Source: Sodiomyces alkalinus F11
Taxonomy: Eukaryota > Ascomycota > Sordariomycetes > Glomerellales > Plectosphaerellaceae
Direction: 5' to 3'
Length of the DNA: 64,000 nucleotides
Assembly (NCBI RefSeq): GCF_003711515.1
Contig: NW_021167086.1
Location: 1,263,149-1,327,148, forward strand
Shown here one piece after another: positions 50,701 to 61,930 of this stretch (position 1 is the stretch's first letter; every line of letters starts with the position of its first letter). The notes beneath the pieces were generated by a model that saw only the letters and a list, made by a program, of their open reading frames with translations, made no database searches and was not told where the DNA came from. Position numbers and translations under genes: made by a program.

Positions 50701-52904
50701 GTAGGGGGGTATAATCTTTAATAATCACCTTATTTAATCTCCTATAATCCACGTAGAGGCATAACTTACTACCCTTTTTAGGGACGAATAGGATAAGGGC
50801 CCCGTAGGAACTAGACGATAGTCGGATCCAGCCCTTACGGACGGCGTGTTAGATATACTAGCGGAGGACCTTAAGCTCTTATACGGCTAGTAGGTAGATA
50901 GGGCTAAAAGGAGGCTTCTTCCCTTCCTCGATTTTAATTACGTGGTCCTATTATTAATAGACGGGGAGCCGTCCGGTATTATCGATATCGAATACGTTAG
51001 CGAAGTCTTAGTATAGTTTAGGGGGCGGCTTAAAAGGGGCTACTAGATTAGGGGGATAGGGGTTAATATTAAGGCCTACTCTGGCCACGCGTTAGACTAG
51101 TATAAAGGAGGATAGGGTTAAAACCGTTATGGCCTCCCTTATAGCTTTCTGTAATTCTTATTAGCTTAAGATAACGCAGAGGTTAGAGCGTTTTAGGGGG
51201 TAGTTTTAGGTGCTAGTTTACTAGTCGACTATAAGATTAACAGCTATTAGCTAAGCTTACCCTAGAATAATCCGGGAGTCCTTAGGGTCTAGGTTTATAA
51301 CGTGAAATTCGACGTGTTATACTTTTCTTCGTTTCTATTAATCGGTCGCGAAGATAAGTCGAGTAACGGAACTAAGGGTGGATTTCTCTTATCCCTCCGT
51401 AATCCAGGATATAGGGAGGGGTAGTCTAGAGGGGACTTAGTCGGGACCTAAAAGGGATTAGTCTAAAACGTTAATATCGGCTCTCCTATCTAGGAGAGCT
51501 AGCGTCTATACCTATTCCCTGCCTCGATAAAGGAAGACACACGCCTTTACCGGTATAGTAGTAATAGCCGCCGCTTAAGACGGGGTTAGTTCTTAGGCTA
51601 TCTCGCCTATAACACGACCTACTATTAGGCGTAGCGGCGAAATAGGTAGTTCGTTTAGATTAGTATAAGTAGGAGAGGGGTAAAAACTAGCGTAATAACC
51701 CTTTTAGTTATAGTTAAAGTATATAATAAGTTTAATTAGAGTATAAAGGGGCCTAGCCTAATCCTATAGTTCTCCCGTATTCTCGGTGGTTCTAAGGGAG
51801 TTTAAAGTCGCTAATATTTTAGGAAGAGTTTTTTAGCCACGGTTAGTACGGAGGGTAGACGGCTATAATCCTGGATAAGGGGTAAGACTCGAGTAAGGAT
51901 TATCTAGATCCGCTATTAGTCTTGTAGGCGACCGGGGAGTTCCGCTTCTAGGGCTTTTTACCGCTAGATAAACTTCGAAAAGGGTTCGCCGGGCTTTTAA
52001 TCCGACTAGTTATTAGTTTATATCTATAGGGCGACCTTAAGTAATCGCGTATCGTAATCGTTAACTTATTCGCCTAACTAAGTTTCTAAGGCCTTTTAGG
52101 TAACCCGTGATAAGTTATTATTATAGGCGTGCCGGAGGTAAGATTACTATCTTTTTTTAAGGTAGTTCGGTAAGGAAGCTATAATATAGTAGTTCTTTAA
52201 GGCATTATTAGGAAGGCTATTAGGGTCGATTATAAACCGTTACTTTACCTCCTAAATAAATATCCGGTATTTTACTTATAACTCGCTATTCTACTTAGGG
52301 ACCGCGTAGTTAACTTTTATCTATAAGGAATTAGCCCTGGATTTAGTAGGGTTCCGGGGGGAATTAGTATTAATATAGCCCTAGATAGTAGAAAAAGAGG
52401 GGATAAAGGATTAGGTATTTAGGACAGAGCGATAAGGCTTCGCGATACGTTATTGTATAATAGCACAGCCGTTAAGATTAGGATAAGTTAGGGAACTAGC
52501 CCTAACGGTTTTAAGGGCGATAAGTCGGTTAAGCTTACGCTTCCGTGCCTCTAACGCCTTATACTATTTAATCCGTTCCCTAACCTATATATCGGTTAGC
52601 TAGTTATAGGGGATACCCTTATAAGGATAGGGTAGGCGGGATAGGGTAGGGGTAACGGGGGGCGTTACGCGCTAAGGGGATAGGGGGTAAGGATTAAGGT
52701 CTATTTCCGTTTAGGGGACGCCTTAGTTATATTATACCTATATTATAGAGGCGCCTAGGCTAAAGGGATTATCGATATTTAGCGGTAAAAGGTCGGAGGG
52801 GCTAACCACATTACAAGTCTTATTATTCTTATAGGAAGATATCGTTTTCCTATCGATACTCCTTAACGGTCCTCGTGCCCTTTAAGAAGGTAGAGCGATT
52901 ATTA

Positions 52905-53280
52905 TATTAGATAGGTAGTTATAAGGAGTAAAAAGGTAGTAGTAAGAGGGTCCGAGGTAGGGAATAGGCGTGGATTAAGTGGTAGTTATGGCTAGTCCGA
53001 ATATAGGTAGTTCTAAAGAATCAGAATAATCGCTGTCCTCTCTATACTAAAGAGGGGGCACTATATAAGCACTATATACTCCTAAGCTAACGCTAGTATA
53101 GTTAAACGGATATCGTAAACGGATATCTACGCCTAAGCCTAGGCCACGGCCCTATATAATAGTATCGGCCTAAGGTAGCCGTGGCCACGTTAAGACGGGA
53201 GCCCGGTCTCGTCTATATAGGAACTCGTTATAGTCCCGCCGTGTACCCGGCCTCTATCTCCTAGGCAGGGGCACTTGACA
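52905..53280 (-). repeat. 5' LTR of the gypsy element (minus orientation)
   Basis: 376 bp, equal in length to 45202-45577. It retains TTGACA at its right end where the other copy has CTAATA, which shows the direction of the RIP changes. Confidence 0.88.
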
Positions 53281-53477
53281 AAGAGGCACTGCTATATAGA
53301 AGCAGAAGTCAGCTTTTCGTCAAGATATCGTGGAAGGGATACTGCCTACCTCTATTATTATAGAAGAAGTCCTACTACTATAGAAAAGACACTATTATAT
53401 AGAAGAAGAAGTTAGCTTTTTCTCACGATATCGTGGAAGAAATACTGCCTACCTCTATTATTATAAAAGAAGTTCTA
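53281..53477. repeat. ~100-bp tandem units, right part of the minisatellite
   Basis: Two units share GATATCGTGGAAG followed by ATACTGCCTACCTCTATTAT and flanking TATAGAAGAAG. A third unit lies at ~53697-53785 after element C. The array is continuous with 45100-45201 once the gypsy element is removed. Confidence 0.65.
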
Positions 53478-53692
53478 TATAAGGAACTAAGTGGCACTAT
53501 AGATTAGCACTATATAGGATCGAAGATACACTCGGACCGCCGAGTACTCGGCGAGACAAGATTACTATATTAGCGTAGAGGGGGACAAGTCTTCCTTTTC
53601 CTCCTTAAGTTAAAGTCTTTACAATATACGACTGTTAAGTCACGATAGTATTATCTATTACGGTGTATCTTTTCCCTAGTATTATAGTCTAT
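53478..53692 (-). mobile_element. Second copy of small element C
   Basis: Reverse complement of 44135-44360, inserted between minisatellite units. Similarity spans the full length. Many differences are CA/TA or TG/TA. Confidence 0.6.
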
Positions 53693-53785
53693 TTCTTAAT
53701 ATCCTACTGCTATAGAAGTGGTTCTATTACTATAGAAGAAGTCAGCTCTTCGTTACGAAGTAGAAGGACTCTGCTTACCTCTACT

Positions 53786-53938
53786 ATTAATATAGGAGGG
53801 CTGGTATTATAGGAGGGCCGTTATGATAGGCGGGCTGGTATTATAGGAGGGCTGTTATTATAGGAGGGCTGTTATTATAGGAGGGCTGTTATTATAGGAG
53901 GGCTGTTATTATAGGAGGGCTGTTATTATAGGAGGGCT
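53786..53938. repeat. 17-bp minisatellite, ~9 units
   Basis: The unit TATTATAGGAGGGCTGT is repeated about nine times. The last six units are almost identical, and early units vary (GGTATTATAGG, GATAGGCGGG). Unmutated late units suggest recent expansion. Confidence 0.9.
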
Positions 53939-54377
53939 TTATATAGAAAAGGAAGAAGAAGATTTTAAAGCTATAGAAAAGAATAAGATCCTAATCATAG
54001 AGTCATACGGCAGAATAACCTACTACGTAACCTACCTACCTACCTACTATTCCTACCTCCTGCCCCCTTGCCCCTGCCTTCTAACGATAGATTCGTGAAG
54101 AACTTCTATAGACTAATAAAATCACTTTAAAGTGAAATTTCCGTACTTCCTATTACTTAATAATGAAGGACTACTATATATTAAAGAATAGAACGGATAC
54201 TAAGGATAAGAGGGCTTTTCTAAGGATAATTAGTAGTTCTAAAGATAACTCTTTTCCTTATTTTCCCACCTAGGTAAGGTAAGGTACCTACCAATGGGTG
54301 TGCTATGCCAAGGTACCTTATATATAGGGGACAGATCCCCAACCAACAGTAACCATACATTTGTCATGATTTGATTA

Positions 54378-54603
54378 CCGTAAAGACTCAACAAATTCGT
54401 CTAAGGCCGAAAACTTGGCGCCCCACCGATTACGACCTTATTTTGAATCGACTAATAAAACTAAGGAATTTTATAAGGTAGTCGATTATTAATAGAGGGT
54501 TACCGGGATACACAATTTAGGATCGATTTAGTCTGTGTGGAGAAGTGGGTATTTTTGACGTAAGCAGAAAGGAGCCTTAGACGAATTTGTTGAGTCTTTA
54601 CGG
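54378..54603. mobile_element. 226-bp MITE with perfect 30-bp TIRs and TA duplication
   Basis: The left end starts CCGTAAAGACTCAACAAATT and continues CGTCTAAGGC; the right end is its exact complement over 30 bp. TA flanks both ends (54376-54377, 54604-54605). Unlike its surroundings it keeps normal CpA/TpG, so it is young or too short for RIP. No coding. Confidence 0.9.
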
Positions 54604-55189
54604 TACCTTAAGCATCAACTGTACCTTATAAAGCAAGAAGTATACAGTAAGTCCACACTCCGGCTTTTGGAACACCCCCCCTTCTAGAACACCACTTACA
54701 CTAAAAAAGTGCTTTTTCGACTCCTGCTATTTTATTTAATAAAATAGTAAATATTATAAAAATAAAACTCTATATAGATAAAAGTTCAAGTACTGATATT
54801 CTGTTAATATTTTTGATATAGGTATAGTAGAAGAGCTATACTATAGCTTAGAAGTTAGAGATTTAATTTTATTAGTGTTAATATATACTATATAAGGAAT
54901 CATTAACAAATAGAAATATATTAACCATAAATTAACAGATATAGATATAGTTATAACATAAGTACCAGAAGTAAGGCCGAATTCTATACTACATATCTTT
55001 ATAACCTATCTAGTACTATATATTCTAGTTTCTATAATATAACCAAAAGTAGACTTCCCCTACTAAATCTTTAAATAGGCTTATACGTATTACTTAAACT
55101 CTTCTCGAATACTGAATACTTTTTTATAAGGTTTCTATAGTAGTATCTATGAATTTTACGCTATTTCCCGATATTTAAGTTATAGTTTT

Positions 55190-55653
55190 TTTTGAAGATA
55201 TCTGACGATAGCGGATAAGCGGAAGGGATGAAAGTCACGAAAAGCAGTGGAAAACATAAGAAGGTAATAATGGGATTGTAAGGTAGGATCTCTGCGCGCG
55301 TATTGTCTTTATCGGATCGAAAAAGGGATTAAGATAAAGGATCAAGGATTAAGAATAAAGAACAAAGAAAGGAAGGAACCGAACCGAGGGAACGGGTTAA
55401 TATCCTTTATTCTTGGTAAAAGGATCGATATCGGAATAGTATTATAATAAAGATCGATATCGTAGTAATATCGTAATCCTTTGTATCCTTTGTCTGACTC
55501 GTATTAGATGAACTAACTCGAAAGAGAATGGTCTAGGCTTACGGGGAAGATATCCTTTGTTCGAGTACGAAGGATATACTTAAAGGATATTAAGGATATT
55601 ATTAGTAATAATAATAATAATAATAATAATAGTAATATTAATATTAATATTAA
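55190..55653 (+). mobile_element. 464-bp TAA-tailed insertion, possible SINE
   Basis: Comparison with element A defines the insertion. TAGTTTT is duplicated at both sides (55183-55189, 55654-55660). It ends in (TAA)n with TAATATTAAT variants. It keeps CpA/TpG (e.g. GATGAAAGTCACG), so it is less mutated than its host element. A B-box-like GGTTCGGTTCC is present, but only on the opposite strand, which argues against a simple tRNA-headed SINE. Confidence 0.6.
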
Positions 55654-55789
55654 TAGTTTTCACGAGTAATACGGATCTATTATGAATATTCTTAGTTATA
55701 TTCTACGTTACTAAGAAAACATATACTAAAATACGTAAATAATCAAGTCCTAACTTCTAAGCTATATTATAGCTCTTTTACTAGACGTA

Positions 55790-56927
55790 TTATTATTATT
55801 ATTATTATTAATCTTACTCCGCTATCCTAACTAATCCATAGGAGCCTTCCTAGGCTATACGGTCCTTCTCGGGTAGCTATAGAGGGGAAAACCCGGGTAA
55901 AAAACCTCTATACACTTCCTTAGGTAGAGAGGTGCCGCTACGGGGCCGATATAGCCCCGGTTCTTCCCTATTACGTATCTAGATCTTACCTCTAGGCTAA
56001 TAGCTAACGGGAAGTATAGTAGGCTAGTAGTTAGGTAAGTTAGCCTAAGCTAATCTTTATCGGTGGAGCGGGGGGCTAAGGGGGCGCTACCGCGCTTCCG
56101 CTATACGGCGGCTACGGCTCTTTAGCCTCGGTCTCCCTGCGTCCCTTAAGGATTATGCCTTAAACCTCCCTCTTCCTCCTATAATGCTAATGAGTTTATT
56201 ATAGGGTTTCCTCCTAATCTATTCCCGCTTACGGTCCTATAGGTTTATCGTTACGGCTTATACTAACTAGTAAACCCCTTTAGTTTTCTTAGTATATTCC
56301 TATTATAATTTTACTATAAGTGTCTCGCGGTAGCCTTATAGTAGCGTAGTAGTATAGGGTTAATTATACAGTATAGTATTAATCTATATATATATATAAG
56401 TAATTAGTAGTAGTAGTTTAATATAAGTTTTTCTTTATAGCGTAGTAATACGTCCGCGGTAGTATACTAATAGTCGTAGATATCTTCTCCTAGTAATAAC
56501 GCTAATACTAATAAATATTGTAACCGTTATAAGAAAGGCTTAATCTGGTTTATACCGTATATAAGCTCTAGTAGTGTTGATACGGTGCCGTAGTGGCTGA
56601 TTTAGGGTAATTATATACGTTATAGTAAGCGCTTAGGCACCTACGTAAACGACGTGGAGGCTTGCTCTAATACTATAGGAACTAGTATAGCCTGTTTTTA
56701 ATATGCTAATAGCCAGCATCTATATAAGGATATAAGTCGTGCTAGTGCCGTCGTGGTGTTATAGGTGTGCCGTAGTGGCGTATTCTAATCGTCTTAATAG
56801 GTCCCCTCCGCTACTAAAAAGCAGTAATAGCGTTCCATGGATCTCTATAAGGCGTATATAGCGGTGAAGGCCGCCGGTGGCAACGATATCGCTGCTATAA
56901 GTGTCCCCCTGTGGTGCCGTGGTGGTC
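55790..56927 (-). mobile_element. 5'-truncated LINE copy inserted in element B
   Basis: Reverse complement of ~3000-4304 (3' end of the LINE in block 1), starting with the complementary tail run. It is flanked by a 12-bp target duplication, TTACTAGACGTA (55778-55789) and TTACTAGACCTA (56928-56939). Truncation, tail and duplication together are a textbook target-primed reverse transcription product. Confidence 0.9.
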
Positions 56928-57099
56928 TTACTAGACCTATATATAAACTATAAACAGAATATCAGTACTTGACTTTTTATCTATATAGGGTTTTATCTTT
57001 TTAATATTTACTATTTTATTAAATAAAATAGCAGGGGTCGAAAAAGCACTTTTTTGGTGTAAGTGGTGTTCCAAAAGGCCAAAAGCCGGGGTGGGGACT

Positions 57100-57345
57100 T
57101 ACCTACGGAGTGCGTATGACATATCAGATGTATCTTGTGCTAACACCAATAACAGTCACTTCCTTGGGTACATTACCTTAAGTACCTTAGGTACCTATCT
57201 TACCTTAAGGTACCTTAGTGACCATGTGTCTAGGTACCTAAGGTAGGTACCTCTACGTATGAATAGGCGTACCTACTCCAGCTACAACGTTACGAAGTAC
57301 CGTACATACCCGTCAAGCTAAGCATGCTCCGGCTGGGGCGCACCA
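57100..57345. repeat. Cluster of GGTACCTTA/TAGGTACC motifs
   Basis: Between 57165 and 57260 the palindromic motifs CCTTAGGTACC, CCTTAAGGTACC and TAGGTACCTAAGG recur. Similar clusters lie at ~43568-43655 and ~54275-54325, each beside a TIR element. Confidence 0.6.
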
Positions 57346-57509
57346 TACCTACCCGGGTTTAGGGGGGTATAGGACAGAGCCCGATAACTGGTCAGTCTGT
57401 CAACAGTCTTAGAACATCATGTCGACAGAAATTTCTCTGTCCTGGCTCTGGTCAGAGCAAAAGTCTCTGTCCGAGCTCTGACCTATAAACCCCCCCTCCC
57501 GGGTAGGTA
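57346..57509. mobile_element. Small imperfect TIR element (~164 bp)
   Basis: The ends TACCTACCCGGG are inverted copies, followed on both sides by a G-run, TATAGG and CAGAGC. The interior carries repeated CTCTGTCC/GAGCTCTGACC phrases. The host island composition is normal here. It could be a MITE or simply a large hairpin. Confidence 0.5.
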
Positions 57510-59436
57510 CGAATGGGAAAAATCAAGCCAATCATAGAGAAGTGCACCAACGCTTCCGGCATTGCAGCAGCATAAGGTAACAAACACACTTCACGTTCCT
57601 CCACTCTAGCCCCCGGACCCGGAAGAATGGGCATCTTCGCCCCTCGTCTCCCTTCTACTTAGTACAAATATTGAGAGGAGCCTATTTTTCCTGCTACTTC
57701 ACTTTCGTATGTTTGTTGTTGAAGGATACTATCTGGAGCAAATCTATCTCTTCTTGAAAATTACCTTCTGATTAGTGAGATGAGCGGCTGAATGCGTGAA
57801 CTGGTGGAGAGGGTGGCCATTTTTATCAGTACGCACTGTGGAAAGCAACGCAGGACAAGAGGGACAGCGATAGGGAAGGGAGGGGGGTTCAACAGACAAG
57901 ATAGAAGCTGCTCGCCTAGAGAGAACTCTCAACACCGCTGGGGAACGGGTCTAGTCTACCCAGTCAGTTATGTTGTCGTGGCACCACCAGCGTCAACTCC
58001 TCATTGGCGGAACAAGTTGCGGTCTCCCGATGCCAGAACAGCGTCAAAATTACGACTCTACCCAGGTCAGACCTCCCGGTCCGGCCTGACTTTCATTCGG
58101 CAAGTGACAGCCATTTGGACAGAGCCGTATCTTCGCCGGGGGTGGATACGATCAAACAGAGGATCAAGACGCAAGTTAACCAGGATAGGGATAGATAGAA
58201 TAGGTATGGGGAATCTGGTAGGGCTGGAGGGATACCCATACATTGAACTTCTATGCAGTTACGTGGGGATCCTTTCAACATCGATCCCTGTGTCGGTGAC
58301 AAGACGACCAGGCAAGTGATGGCCGGATGCGGCAGTCCACTGGTCTATTACGGCTGCTGTTGGATGGCCTCCCAACGCAGAAGCAGAAGTGGGCCTGGAG
58401 CCAACATCGGCTGCACTCATGACTACGAAGTACTTTCCCAGGCTGGGTAATTGGGAGAGGGTGGGCGAAAAGGGCATGTGAGTTGACCGCCAAAGACAAC
58501 AGGCCAAGCCCTTTGATGGGCCGGAACTTCCTCTCTCTCTTCATAGATACACCACTGACATGGAACAAAGACAATCTCCGCCCCTTTCTCCAAGATGCTT
58601 TATCCCCCAGACTCCACTACGACTGAGAATAGCGACAACAAAAGAACAGAACTGGGGTGGGGGTTAGCTCAAGGCCCGTGGAAACGGGATAGGCTTGCCA
58701 TCATAAGGAGATATTCATAGAACACTCGTCTCTACCCATTCCGTGGGCTACCATCTGTCCACTGCCCCGGCGCTGTGGCTAGGCTCGGGAGTGCCGGGCT
58801 ATGACATACAGCATTGCTCCATGTCCAGACAGCCCCTTGCAAAGAGCTTCACACTTCGTGCCCGTCTATTACTATCCTTGCACCACTGATACATGCAGGT
58901 GAGAGACAAACTGTCCATTCATTCACCCACCATCCATCTATGTTCAGTCTCCTGCATCCCTTTCTCATCCCATGTCCCCTTGTTCCCTGCCCACCCTCCC
59001 TATGCAGGTACCGCACCGACCACAACCTCCTCGGAGTCTATTAACCCTCGATACCTGCAGTCGTGGCACCGTATTTCTCCTGTTCCTTCTCACCCTATGC
59101 TTCTCGAACAATTCTGAAAACCGCTCTCCCCTCTTTAGCTAGACAACACTCCGTTGCAACGACCCGAAACCACCCTAGGCCAGACTCCTACTCCAAAAAC
59201 CCTACCCCGAAGCTCACCTATTACTGCCAGCATCAACCCCTTAGTACCACCTTATCTTGGACAGTTCAGTGACTTCGTCTCACTGGTACGAGCAGCAACC
59301 TGTCGATAGGCGAAGATACGTTTTGGTTTATGTAAACTGGACCTCTACTGTTCCCGTCGAGCTCTCCTCTTCTCATAACATACCATCAACCTCGCTTCTG
59401 GGCACTGTCTCCGGCTGTGACCAGTTCCTGTCTGGA
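57510..59436. other. HMG gene upstream region, no supported gene
   Basis: About 1.9 kb of host-like DNA upstream of the HMG gene, with pyrimidine-rich stretches near the start (58950-59260) as in many fungal promoters. A 175-codon plus-strand frame (57792-58319) has no recognisable features and is not called. An in-frame ATG at 59257 could extend the HMG protein. Confidence 0.5.
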
Positions 59437-61158
59437 ATGGAACAAGCAGCGCCGCCCTCACCCGCTCCCTCAAACGAAGATATTTACCAGAAGGGCCTTC
59501 ATCACTTGATCCGCCATAACGCGGCAACTTCATATCCGCGGGGCCCTTTCTCTCCAGACACAGCCCCAATGGGGCGGCCACACCCGCAGTCGAGGCTTGG
59601 GACGCCCGGCCCACAACACGAGCTGCCCTACAACAACCCATCTCCATACCGCCAGAGAACTCACGATGCGCATATGGTGAGACAGCACTGTTCTTGCCAT
59701 CTGGGGCGGTAGCCTCGTGCCTCACTGCTATAATCGACTGACATCGGGTAGCAGTACCATACAGGGTACGAAGGAGCAGGAGCACTATATAATCCCATGG
59801 GCGAGTCGGGGTATCGAGTAAGCGAATCCCCCCCCCCAAGCCCCCGGCTCAGGGGGGGATCCAAGCCAGTGGGTAAACAGACAGTAAGTGATTCGGGTAA
59901 CTTACTGGTATCTGAACAGCCGTACAACACACCCGATACCTCGCCTCCCACGCCTGCCCGCGGCGCAGATGTCCTTACGACACGAAGTGGCTTGACAATC
60001 CAGAAACGACCGTCGACCAATAAACCCCTGGCTGCGCGGGGCGCCCGTGTAGAGAAACAAAGCCCGCGAAAGAAGAAAGACAAAAGCAAAGCAACCAAGA
60101 AGATTGATGAAATCCGGATCCCGCTGAGCGAGCTAGCTGAGGAACACCCCGAAGTCCTTGTTGCAGACATTGACGCTTATGTTAACAGACCGGCAGAGGA
60201 ACGGATGAGGGAAGTCGAGCAGAGCAAAACGCCTGGCAAGATCAAGCGCCCTATGAACGCCTTCATGTTGTACCGCAAGGCCTATCAGAACCTAGCTAAG
60301 AGCCTCTGTACACAAAACAACCACCAGATGGTCTCACAAGTGTGCGGAAGCGGTTGGCCACTTGAGCCAGAGCACGTACGGGGGCAGTTCAATGAGTGGG
60401 CCAAGATCGAACGAATGAACCACCAGGAAGCCCATCCCGGGTACAAGTTTACGCCCTCGAAGCCCAAGCCCAAACCGCAAGAAGATCGAAACCTGCGATC
60501 CGAAGACGGTGACCTGGACGATTTTGACTGGGCTACAGGCCGGGCGGTACCCAAGAACAGACAGACGAAGAGGCCGAATCATACCCGACATGAAGCGCCC
60601 CCGTCCATCTTCCATTCATACCCGGCCATCGCAGGAAGTCCCCCGGCCATGTCGTCGCACCACATGTACCACTGCAGTGACGTGGAGAGGTCCTTACCGG
60701 GCTCTTACGGCCATGATATCCTGCCCCCTGGTGAATACTACCAACAGAGTGCCCGTCAACGGCAAGACGCGCCCGGCTTCATGGAGGACATGGTGATCAG
60801 GAGACCCTCGCCTACAATGGGTTATGTCGCTGGCTTGATAGACGAGAGGTACGAGCCACTGGACCCGTACGGGCATGGGCCGCCGCATGGAGTATTGGGC
60901 TCGGTACTAGGCCCGGAAATGTCAGAGCCTAACGGACATTCATATGGTGATAGCGGCGGCGGCGGGTACGGAGACCCGCTGCTAGGAGATCACCAAAGAT
61001 GGCCTCACCATTTGATTTCGGGCGAAGCAGCGTTGCCGATGTACGACGATGCTTACTTGGATCCGCAACTCCAACTCCTTCGAGGCCAGGACCATAGTTG
61101 GAAAGTGGAAGAGCTGGACGGCAGTCATTATAACGATTGGATGGAACACCCCGAGTAG
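59437..61158 (+). CDS. HMG-box (MATA/Ste11-type) transcription factor (548 aa, two exons)
   Basis: Sequence-specific nuclear regulator; relatives of this type control mating and fertility (family knowledge, function here inferred). Exons are 59437-59676 and 59752-61158. The 75-bp intron runs GTGAGA..TAG, phase 0, joining DAHM to QYHTGYEGAG. The HMG box spans about residues 245-317: KIKRPMNAFMLYRKAYQNLA, then QVCGSGWPLEP, FNEWAKIERMNHQEAHPGYK. A basic cluster (RKKKDKSKATKK, ~186-197) precedes it, and PLSELAEEHPEVLVADIDAY lies between. The rest is Pro/Gly/Ser-rich. The box resembles fungal fmf-1/PaHMG5/Ste11 proteins more than MAT1-2-1. The acceptor reads TAGCAG, so CAG may also be used, dropping Gln81. 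The start at 59437 (MEQAAPPSPAPS) is preferred to 59257. Confidence 0.85.
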
Positions 61159-61930
61159 CGAAGGGCAACCCTCCGATCTTACAAGTCTCAGTGGAAATCT
61201 GCGCACGACATTCTGCAGGCCAGACGGGGAGTATTGCGAGTGCTCTTCGAATAGCATCCCGCGTATGCACTGGGGGCGGTTTTTGATCCAAGGGGAGCCA
61301 AGCTGGCGGGAGCCGATGGTAATACACTTATGGTTTAGTATCTGGTATCTGATACACCAACCGAGGCGGGACGGGACAATTTAGGTATGGCATTTCAGTA
61401 GATGGGACTTATGGCGAGCTCTCGTATTTATTTATGATTATGTTTCCATGACTGCATTAATTACCTGCTTGGACACCTAAACTCCCCAGGCCGAACGGGC
61501 GACTGCCTCAATGACTGCCAGGCATGCAGAAATACCACTCAATTGCCTTCTCGCCTTCCCAGACCTCGACCTCTGCTAAGGTGAAGAGAAAGGAGAAGTC
61601 CAGGGCGCCCATGCGGTAGACTGATGTATTTGTGGGCGCCTCGGTAGTTCTCGCCAGACTTCGATGACACTGGCAGAGACTTCTCTCAGGATGCTGATCT
61701 GGCCCCCCTACTCCGTGAATAACGTAGATAGGATCCTTGTCCACCGTCGTAGGATATGCGGACATTTGAAATATACCCATCAGAACAAGTCCTCAACAAC
61801 ATATCAAATAACGTCAATCCATTTAACATATAAAAGCGGCATGGGCCTGCTCTTTAGAATCAAAAGGCCTCCCGTGGTAGCTCTGAACTGCAGGTGCAAG
61901 TTTGGTGGGCGGAGTATAAAGTGGGGTGAG
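61159..61930. other. HMG gene 3' flank
   Basis: Host-like composition and probable 3' UTR. A 90-codon minus-strand frame (61508-61780) has no recognisable features. The MULE terminus begins at about 61931. Confidence 0.5.

Larger units (their letters stand above)
45202..53280 (-). mobile_element. Ty3/gypsy chromovirus (8079 bp), RIP-mutated
   Basis: Two 376-bp LTRs (45202-45577 and 52905-53280) flank the element. Read on the minus strand they start TGTCAA and end CTAATA (CTAACA before RIP). Flanking 5-mers AAAAG and AAGAG look like a duplicated target with one change. Minus-strand coding reads through RIP stops: a WIR.S.S.YGALILFVPKK RT motif near 50800, KLCLYVDYR near 50750 and YLDDILI near 50450. 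The integrase end DRLPFTEFIYNTA lies near 48700, then a chromodomain near 48115-48225 (EYKVEVIL, KWAGY.NEENIYEP-like). The chromodomain makes it a chromovirus. The 2.5 kb between chromodomain and 3' LTR (45578-48110) is unusually long and holds a (TAA)n run and a plus-strand foreign frame. Confidence 0.9.
54650..57099. mobile_element. TIR element B, copy of element A with two nested insertions
   Basis: The ends are inverted copies (AGTCCACACTCCGGCTTTTG left; AGTCCCCACCCCGGCTTTTG right, reversed) flanked by TA. Interior sequence matches element A on both sides of two insertions: a TAA-tailed segment (55190-55653) and a LINE fragment (55790-56927). Removing them leaves ~850 bp, close to element A without its own insertion C. 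Confidence 0.85.

Noticed and set aside
57792..58319. 175-codon plus-strand frame upstream of the HMG gene
   Set aside because: No recognisable domain or biased composition; competing frames on both strands.
59437..61158. Mating-type gene MAT1-2-1
   Set aside because: The box and flanking segments resemble the fmf-1/PaHMG5/Ste11 type, and no usual MAT neighbours (APN2, SLA2) are in the island.
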